DNA of 64,000 bases from Podarcis raffonei. Taxonomy: Eukaryota > Chordata > Lepidosauria > Squamata > Lacertidae. Below the pieces are notes generated by a model. It did not search any database. It was not told the DNA's origin and was given only the letters and a program-made list of their open reading frames with translations. The translations under genes were made by a program, and so were the position numbers. Where the stretch lies: assembly GCF_027172205.1 (NCBI RefSeq), contig NC_070605.1, forward strand, positions 21,215,804 through 21,279,803. The letters are read 5' to 3'. The first letter of the stretch is position 1. Every line of letters starts with the position of its first letter. Shown here piece after piece: positions 39,381 through 64,000 of this stretch.

Positions 39381-39859
39381 GAAGAGCATCCACATGCATG
39401 CATAAAGCCCATCACATTAAGGCTGACAGTGTATGTGGTTAGAATGCATATCAGATGTGGTGTGGGGAGGGGGTCTACTTAATGCCATCCCTTGACTCTC
39501 ACTTGTAATTTTAAGGTGTAAGTGGGGGTTGCCTAAGCACCATGACTAGGTGGAGTAGCTAATTATGGGGGCAATTTGGAGAGGGAAGGAGCCAAATGGC
39601 AGTTGGTCCCAGCCAATAAGGTGTAGGGGTACTTTCTGTGCCACCCTTCTATCTGACAAAGCAAGGTATAATAGCCACTGGTGTAAACTCAGGGTCGGCA
39701 TATCTGAAAGTAAGTGATGGAGGACGGAAACTCAGGTGAGTTTTGAAGTGTACAGATTGAGCAGCTTCTGCAGAAAGAAGACGTTTTAATTTATTTCATT
39801 CATTTCTCAACCACCCTTCCCAAGACAGTTTACAACAATTATAATAAAACCAAATAAAT

Positions 39860-40202
39860 AAAGGTAAAGGGACCCCTGATCATTAGGTCCAGTCGCAGAC
39901 AACTCTGGGGTTGCGGCGCTCATCTTGCTTTACTGGCCGAGGGAGCCGGTGTACAGCCTCCGAGTCATGTGGCCAGCATGACTAAGCTGCTTCTGGCAAA
40001 CCAGAGCAGCGCATGGAAACGCCGTTTACCTTCACACCGGAGCAGTACCTATTTATCTACTTGCACTTCGTGCTTTCGAACTGCTAGGTTGGCAGGAGCA
40101 GGGACTGAGCAATGGGAGCTCACCCCTTTGCGGGGATTCGAACTGCCAACCTTCTGATCAGCAAGCCCTAGGCTCTGTGGTTTAACCCATAGTGCCACCT
40201 GC
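39860..40202 (-). mobile_element. Sauria SINE, near full length
   Basis: AAAGGTAAAGGGACCCCTGA, GTCCAGTCGCAGACAACTCT and the head B box GGGGATTCGAACTGCC, ending CATAGTGCCACCTG. Confidence 0.93.
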
Positions 40203-40759
40203 ACCTATTAAAAACTGATTTCCTGTTTCCTTGAATCCCACCTGAGGGCTGCAAGAATCCCACCTTGCAGGCTACACCTGCAAGAACAGGTGTAGACTCA
40301 CCTGTGTTTCCTGCCAACATCCTACACGTGCCCTTCCTTGGCCTTTCACCTCCTAAGGATCTGGAACAACCAGCTGGAGAAGTGAACACACCCTGACTCA
40401 ATGGCTGATCAGGCAGCTGACACAATGGCTTGAGTGGGCGAAGCCTCTTGCATCTGATCTATATCTCCAAAGCTCTACAATATCTGTTCCTGTACATTAT
40501 TCTTATAGAACACAATGTTCCAACTCCTTTCTGTGCAAGAAAGTACCTGCTGGAAGCCAGTTGCAGCTGCAACTGCTTCCAGTGCCACTCTGATGATGCC
40601 CGAATCCATGATGACCATACTTACGTGGGATGAGCAGATTGATGGCCATAACTATACCAGCAACCTCACAGGAAAAAGCTGAAATTCTAATCAATCTGTT
40701 CCTAACTGTGCTTAACGTTTATACCACCAGATCACCCCACTACCTATTACTCAGAAGTA

Positions 40760-41275
40760 AAAGGTAAAGGACCCCTGGACAGTTAAGTCCAGTCAAAGGC
40801 GACTATGGGGTTGCGGCACTCATCTCGCTTTCAGGCTGAGGGAGCCGGCGTTTATCCACAGACAGCCTTCTGGGTCATGTGGCCAGCATGACTAAACCCA
40901 GGCATAGCCAAACTCGGCCCTCCAGATGTTTTGGGACATCAGCTCCCATCATCCCTAGCTAACAGGACCAGTGGTCAGGGATGATGGGAGTTGTAGCCCC
41001 AAAACATCTGGAAGGCCAAGTTTGCCTATGCCTGACTAAACCACTTCTGGCACAACTGGACATCGTGACAGAATCCAGAGCGCACGGAAACACCATTTAG
41101 CTTCCCACCGCAGCGATACCTATTTATCTACTTGCACTGGTGTGCTTTCAAACTGCTAGGTTGGCAGGAGCTGGGACAGAGCAACAGGAACTCACCCCGT
41201 AACGGGGATTCGAACTGCTGACCTTCCAATCAGCAAGCCCAAGAGGATCAGTGGTTTAGACTACAGTGCCACCTG
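40760..41275 (-). mobile_element. Sauria SINE, interrupted by a hAT MITE
   Basis: The SINE runs 40760-40898 and resumes after the element at 41035-41275. The 8 bp ACTAAACC of the SINE is duplicated around the hAT insertion. Ends: AAAGGTAAAGGACCCCTGGA and CAGTGCCACCTGCA. Confidence 0.93.
40899..41034. mobile_element. hAT MITE, 136-bp palindromic family, copy 2
   Basis: Termini CAGGCATAGCCAAAC and GTTTGCCTATGCCTG with perfect 8-bp duplication ACTAAACC (40891-40898, 41035-41042). The length is identical to the copy at 4681-4816. Confidence 0.95.
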
Positions 41276-41989
41276 CATCCCTGCAGTGAGGCATGCTTTC
41301 AAAGAAGCATGCATTGGATTGCTGCCTTAAAAAACCCTTAGTCATGCATTTTGCTTACTTTGCTAGCATGACCGATACCACTGAGCATCAGCCCAAATCA
41401 ATCCAATTAAAATGTTACCAATCCCTTGGAAGGAGGAGGAGATGGGGAGAGAGAAATACTGAGTCAGGCTGTACGTATCAGTCAAACAAAACTGGAGTAA
41501 AGGGTACATACAAAGAAACCAACAAAGTTTGTTGCCTCATTCAGAACAGGTTATGAATGACAGGGATGAGCGCAGTGGGCTTGGTAGAGGCGGTGGCATA
41601 CACCCTTAGTAGTAATGATCAGAAACAGGTTGGGGGGTGGAATAGGCCACAGGTAATGGTGTATGCAGAAAGTGCTGAAACACTTCCACCTTGATGACTC
41701 TGCATATAATAATGATGCTTCTGCCACTGTTTACTAACACTCATCAGGAAGACTCGTACGATAGTTATTTAATTTGTGCATGCTGAATTGCTTTCATAGT
41801 GTGTGTGATTTTCATAGTGACGAATCGTTATGTATATTATCATCAACCTTTTTATTCGACCGTCAGTCAGAAAAAAGTACATTTGTCAATACACAGTTAA
41901 AACATCCAGGAAGATTTTAGAACTTAGCCAACACTAAAATGGGCTAAACAGATAGCCCCATATATGTATATTATTTTGTTGGTTCATAA

Positions 41990-42760
41990 AACGGATACAC
42001 CACTTGATTGTAAAGACAACAAGCAACCTCAAAGCGGTTTACAAAAGATAAAACAGTAAAATCAAGGGGGGGAACCATAGAATCTTAGAAGTGTCCCAAG
42101 GGTCATTGAGACCACACCCCTGCAATGCAGGACTCTCACATATGACTGACAGATGGATATCCAACTTCTGCTTTAAAACCTCCAAGGAAGCCGAGTCCAC
42201 CACTTTTGGAGGGAACCCATTCCACTGTCGAACAGCTCTTACTGTCAGAAAGTTATTCCTGGTGTTTAGCCGGAATCTTCTTTCTGGTAACTTGGAGTCA
42301 TTGGTTTGGGTCGTACCCTCCAGAGCAGGAGCAAACAAGCTTGCTCCGTCTTCCATGTGACGGCCCTTTAGATGTTTCAAAATAACTATCATGTCTCTTC
42401 TCAGTCTCCTCTTTTCCAGGCTAAACATACCCAACTCCCTAAACTGTTCCTTCTTCTGACAACTCTCAGAATTTTTTGCTTCAAAACATACAAAAGGTAA
42501 AACACTCATGCAGATTAAAATTACCTCAACTTTCTAAGCACCTGGGTAGGCTTGTCTAAACAGGAATGTTTTTAGCAGGTGCCGAAAAGAGTACAGTGAA
42601 GGCACCTGCTTGGTCTCAATAGGCAGGGAGTTCCAAAGTGCAGGCACTGCCACACTAAACTTACAAATGTGTCTGTGTGTATGTATGGCAATACTTTTAT
42701 TAAGACCAACTAGAATGCCACAAAACAGTGAGCAAAAAGCTGGCTTGATGTTCAAGTCAT
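41990..42760 (-). mobile_element. L3-type LINE 3' end, interrupted by CR1
   Basis: Reverse orientation. The reading at 42540-42660 gives FSVAVPALWNSLPIETKQVP then SLYSFRHLLKTFLFRQAYPG, a typical LINE reverse-transcriptase C-terminus. The 3' UTR continues at 42477-42540 and 41990-42075. Confidence 0.72.
42072..42476 (-). mobile_element. CR1 LINE 3' end inserted in an L3-type LINE
   Basis: The reverse reading FSLEKRRLRRDMIVILKHLK and RLNTRNNFLTVRAVRQWNGF is characteristic of the CR1 reverse-transcriptase C-terminus. It lies between two parts of another LINE, so it is the younger element. Confidence 0.85.
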
Positions 42761-43342
42761 AAAGTCAAGATGGAGTATCAGCTAAGGATTAGCCGCGAAG
42801 CTAAAAACAAATGAAAAAGTCAAAGAAGTCCACAATATTTTGCAAACAGATCCTCAATAAAGATATGCTCCCTGATTTCTGAGGTTTCTGAATTTACAAA
42901 TCCGTGTCACACCTGTAGCAGCGCCAATTCTACCAATGGAAGTGGCCTAGTGTGCCCATCATGTGCTATTGTGAGCATAATAGACACACACAGACATAAT
43001 AAATGTGTTTATTATTCGCTGTGTAAAACATATATAACAATGACGAACCAAAACAGGCGTGTGTGTATATATCTTAAAGACTAATGAAAACACAGCAACA
43101 CACAAATACGCACACACATATATACATTGAGAGAGAGCGACCAAAACTTCCTAAAAGGCGAAGTATATCCATCCACTTAAATATGGAGAAAATAGCTCAG
43201 CCGCCCCGCTCCCTACCCCCACAGCAGCTGATTGCAGATGTTAAATCTCCTGCGTTGCAGAAGCGGAACCGTTGTCACCGGGCTGCTTGTTTCCTGGGGG
43301 GACTAAAAAAAAGGTGCAACGCTGAGCGGCCAGCGAGAGCGC

Positions 43343-43356
43343 GTTGCCATGGGAAC
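43343..43356 (+). promoter_or_regulatory. RFX X-box
   Basis: GTTGCCATGGGAAC matches the palindromic RFX consensus GTTNCCATGGNAAC at every fixed position. It ends 25 bp before the CFAP300 ATG. RFX factors drive ciliary genes, fitting CFAP300's role. Confidence 0.8.
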
Positions 43357-43380
43357 CGCCCGCGTCCTGCAGAAGCGGCG

Positions 43381-56449
<13,069 letters not shown>

Positions 56450-56815
56450 CTCTCTTCTCAGATATATTTGATTATTAGAGGGGTGTTTTGTTTTTTTTAA
56501 GTGTAACTTTAATGAATTATATTAATATTTAATAAATAATAATAACATGTCAAGATTCTGTTATTTACAGTGAAATCTATTTTACCTAGACATTGGGCAC
56601 TGATGTTGATTTTGCACACATGCTATTTGTATTATTGTTGAAAACTGTAAGGCAATACCAATACTTACAGAATATATTCTCTAAAAAGTTTTGGAGCTCC
56701 TGTATTGACTAATATTCTGCTGTTACAAAGTTTTCTTTTTAAAACTAGGTTGTTGCATTGATACATTTTAACTTTATTTATTTTATATTAAAAAAACTAG
56801 CTTAATAAATTACTG
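56450..56815 (+). terminator. CFAP300 3' UTR with AATAAA signals
   Basis: AATAAA at 56531-56536 and 56804-56809 in AT-rich sequence after the stop codon. Confidence 0.6.
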
Positions 56816-57372
56816 ATTGAAAAAAAGAGCCTGTATTATTTCCTAAACGTGTTTTGGGGTATGGAATGTCCTTCTATATTTTTCTAGCTATTAAGAGGTG
56901 TAACATTTTCAAACTCGTATTCCTGTGAGAAGGAAGTCTCTTATTTTGAGATAAAAGGATGCACTTTGAAAGGGATATTGTGATTCTGTCAGTCCAATCT
57001 GCAAGCTCTGATGACTTTTATTGACTACTCTGAACGCACCCTTGAAGACAGTATGGAAACTGCAGCTAGCACAAAATGGTGGTACGAGGGTACTGATTGG
57101 CACAGCCATTTAAAACCTGTTCTACAGGATCTGCACTGGCTGCCTATATTGTAGTATGTCCAATTCAAGGTATGGATGTTAAAATACAAAGCCGAGAATG
57201 ACTTGGTACTTAGGCACTCGATGGAGCATCTCTTTCCATACCAGTTGGCCCAAGCTCTGAGATTGGAAGAGGAGTGCCTTCTCACTATCCCATGGAGTGC
57301 TGCTCCATGTGGAGATGAAGGTTAGGACTTTCTCTGTGGTTGGCTCCAGATGTGGAACTCCTTCCTTTGGAG

Positions 57373-57500
57373 CAGGCTTCTTCAAACCCAGATGTTTTGA
57401 GACTACAATTCCCATCATCCTTGACCACTGGTCCTGCTAGCTAGGGATCTTGGGAGTTGTAGGCCAAAAACATCTGGAGGGCTGAGTCTGAGGAAGCCTG
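57373..57500. mobile_element. hAT MITE, 128 bp
   Basis: Termini CAGGCTTCTTCAAACC and GAGGAAGCCTG with perfect 8-bp duplication CTTTGGAG (57365-57372, 57501-57508). Confidence 0.94.
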
Positions 57501-57623
57501 CTTTGGAGACACAGAAGGCAACTCAGGCTCATCAGGGATGTAGCTAACTCAAGACTTTTCTGTTTACCCAGGCATATGGTGGGTTTGGTTAGCCCGCTCT
57601 GGATCAAAAGGCTGCGTTGTGCT

Positions 57624-57856
57624 TAGAGATGGGAAGGCCTGGGGGGGAAAACCTGGGAAAATTGAGGGGGGGAACCATGTTTTTTTCTGTTTGTTTTCCA
57701 AAGCCAGTTTTTAAAAAAATATATATTAAAAAAACCAGTTTGATATAGTTTGAATATTCCACACACTCCCCCCCCCCGGAAAAACGGCTTTGGGAAAAAT
57801 GAAAAAAAAAAACCTGCTCCCCCATTTTTCCAGTCCCCCAGGCCTTCCCATCTCTA
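57624..57856. mobile_element. hAT-type MITE, 233 bp, TAGAGATGGGAAGGCC ends
   Basis: Perfect terminal inverted repeats TAGAGATGGGAAGGCCTG / CAGGCCTTCCCATCTCTA and a perfect 8-bp duplication GTTGTGCT (57616-57623, 57857-57864). The interior is A/T-rich with G and C runs. Confidence 0.94.
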
Positions 57857-58139
57857 GTTGTGCTGTAGTACTGTGCCTATTTACTGAACTTTTGTGGGGG
57901 GGGGGGGTTTAACCACCATATTACTTTGATTGTATTGCTTTAACTTGCTTTTTGACTGCTGTGTAAACTGCTTTGTGAGCATGTGTGGTGTTAAAAGTGG
58001 CCTATAAATATTGGAAATAAAAACCTTATGGCCTTTAATCATTATAAATAATAACAATAATAATAACAATAGCAGTACGTAGCTTTTGTATAGCACTTTC
58101 AAGTGCTCAAAGTGCTTCACAAGCATTTTCTAGTTGCAA

Positions 58140-59899
58140 TCCTTACAACTCTGTAAGGTAGGTAACTTCACTGAAGAGAGTAGGATGAGATAGTTCAGGC
58201 TTGCACAATCTGTAGTAATTTTCTTAAAACTATTTAGTATTGTTTCTCTGTATGAAAATACCCCTCCCTTTAAGGACACTGAAGGCAGGATTGCCTGTAG
58301 TAACTAACAATGTTTATATGCTGAAGTAAGCTCCACTGATTTCAATGGTACTTCTTTGATTACAACTTTATTTTGGTGCTTTAGTTTGTGACCTACTTCT
58401 CAGGCAGTTTTTCCTCCCACCCACACTCCTTAAAGAAACTTTTCGCCATTTGCTTGTAAACAATGGGAATTTCCTTTTGGAAGATTTCTTGTATGGCTTT
58501 GCTGACACTATTGATGGCCAAGAGCGAGTTCAGATGGTTTCGTAACCCCATTTTATAATTAATTGCAAATATGTTTTATTTGCAAGATATAATTGCCCAG
58601 GAGTGGGGTAAGTGGCTTGATGTCACCCAACTAGGAGGGACTCACATCATCATCATTTTATTTGTATGCCGCCTTTCCATAGTTAAAGCAATGCTCAAGA
58701 TTTACATAATTACCAACATAACAAAAGTCATAAGCAATAGATAAAACACATCAAAAAGTACACAACCAAATAGAAAACAATTTCCACATAAATCATAAAA
58801 TCTAAAACTAAGAATGCAGCATTCATATCAATCACAATTTAAAAATGACATAGATAAATAAAATCTTCTGATTGTAGTAGGCCTCTCTGATCAATAGCTC
58901 ATCACTCTCCAGTTGCAATGTATTTGCATGTGATGACATGGCAGATTCCCCGTCTTCGGATGCGATCAGTTTAATATAGCTTGCAGATTATCCAGCTTCT
59001 ACAGCCTGTTGCTGCTTTGGCTGCAAAAAGCCTATGTTGTCTAAAATGCTTCTCAAGTAGCCAGTCATTTTATGGATGCATTGTTTATTATTTATAAATA
59101 ATAAAGTCTCCAGCTGTATCCCCACCATCTCCGGCTGGGACTGGAAATGCCCCATTTGAAACCCCAGAGAGTTACTGCCAATAGAGAGTACTTTGAGCTA
59201 GGTGGTCTATACCGCAGCTTCATATTCTAAATTTTGGACTACAGGCAGTAAATTAGACAAGAATGCAGCAGAGTTTCTCACACTCCTGCCCCCTGCAGAC
59301 TACTTGAAAATTACAGGCGTATCAGTGGACCATTTAAAAAAATCACTTTGTATAAATCAAAGCTGATTCATAACGTCATATTTTTAATTGCCATCTTTGC
59401 AATGCGATGGATTTGTGTTTTGTGAGCAAATGCCTGTGAAGTCAAGTGTAGCACTAGTTATCTGTCAGCTTGAAGTACCACTTTGCTAAAGCTAAGTTTT
59501 ACTCAGAGTAGATCCATTGAAGTTAACAGACCCAACTTAAGTCATGCTCATTAATTTCAAGGGGTCTACTCTGAAAGAAAAGGAAAAAACTTAGTGGGAT
59601 ACTACTTTACCTTTTCTAACTTTTTTTTTTTTAAAATCGGATTTCACCAGAACCCTATTTTTAACCAAACACAAACGCACAAGGGCCTAGGGCTCTTTCT
59701 TCGCCTCTGGTCATCTGCCTTTTGTCCGAAGAGCTTCAATCTCTGCTATCAGAAAAAGAAACAAACCAAAGCGAAAACAAATCCACCTGAAGTTTGGGAA
59801 CGTCGCGGGAGACAAGAGGCTTGCAGTGCTGTCTGCGTGTGGGCTGAAACTTTTCCTTGCACTTGTTCCCCCCATCCCCACGTCACCACCACCAGCTCC

Positions 59900-59900
<1 letters not shown>
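58140..59900. other. Intergenic CFAP300-YAP1
   Basis: A reversed LINE 3' UTR-like piece (TTATTTGTATGCCGCCTTTC, 58640-58860) is the only recognisable item. The rest shows no gene or named repeat. Confidence 0.5.

Positions 59901-64000
<4,100 letters not shown>

Larger units (their letters stand above)
57030..58020 (+). mobile_element. Degenerate L3-type LINE 3' end with two hAT insertions
   Basis: ACTGCAGCTAGCACAAAATG, CAGGATCTGCACTGGCTGCC and TGTGGAACTCCTTCC are reverse-transcriptase C-terminal remnants. The 3' UTR (GTAAACTGCTTTGTGAGC, GGCCTATAAATATTGGAAAT) follows the second insertion. Confidence 0.75.

Noticed and set aside
43349-43380. ATG at 43349 as the CFAP300 start
   Set aside because: It lies inside the X-box and is out of frame with the conserved exon 1 reading. 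The ATG at 43381 gives the human-like length.

Overview
The window is vertebrate nuclear DNA, almost certainly from a squamate reptile (a lizard or snake; I cannot resolve further). It carries spliced genes with GT-AG introns. The repeats point to squamates: Sauria-type SINEs ending in an ACCTTT-rich tail, BovB (RTE) LINE pieces, CR1 and L2/L3-type LINE ends, several tRNA-derived SINE families, and many hAT and TA-inserting (Tigger/mariner-like) MITEs. Gene identities come from reading the exons against the human proteins as I remember them; no database search was run.

The gene order matches human chromosome 11q22: ANGPTL5 (minus), CEP126 (plus), CFAP300 (plus), YAP1 (plus). ANGPTL5 (1775-7789, minus) gives its first five coding exons: signal peptide, coiled-coil region and start of the fibrinogen-like domain. 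The rest lies left of the window. CEP126 (10545-32605) appears complete: 12 coding exons, 1172 codons, with one 2-kb central exon. CFAP300 (43381-56449) is complete: 7 exons, 268 codons. YAP1 contributes its CpG-island promoter and coding exon 1 (60942-61271), with intron 1 running to the right edge. All internal junctions were checked for splice dinucleotides and reading-frame continuity. The least certain points are the CEP126 start codon and first donor.

Region by region: 1-9 kb, ANGPTL5 exons with small repeats in its introns, including a U6 snRNA fragment flanked by a 16-bp duplication. 9-10.5 kb, microsatellites, a BovB tip and the CEP126 CpG promoter. 10.5-32.6 kb, CEP126. 33-43 kb, a repeat-rich intergenic region holding most of the Sauria SINEs and a 975-bp TA-inserted element with a 144-bp minisatellite. 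43.3-56.5 kb, CFAP300, whose promoter has a perfect RFX X-box. 56.5-60.9 kb, intergenic, with a LINE interrupted by two hAT elements, then the YAP1 promoter. 61.3-64 kb, YAP1 intron 1.

Functionally, CEP126 (centrosome and cilium base) and CFAP300 (cytoplasmic assembly of axonemal dynein) are two neighbouring ciliary genes in tandem. YAP1 is the Hippo-pathway co-activator and ANGPTL5 a secreted fibrinogen-related protein. I see no evidence for a wholly new gene system. The most distinctive signals are the tailless U6 insertion, the X-box, a possible protein phosphatase 1 docking cluster in CEP126, and a set of cleanly datable nested insertions with intact 8-bp target duplications.
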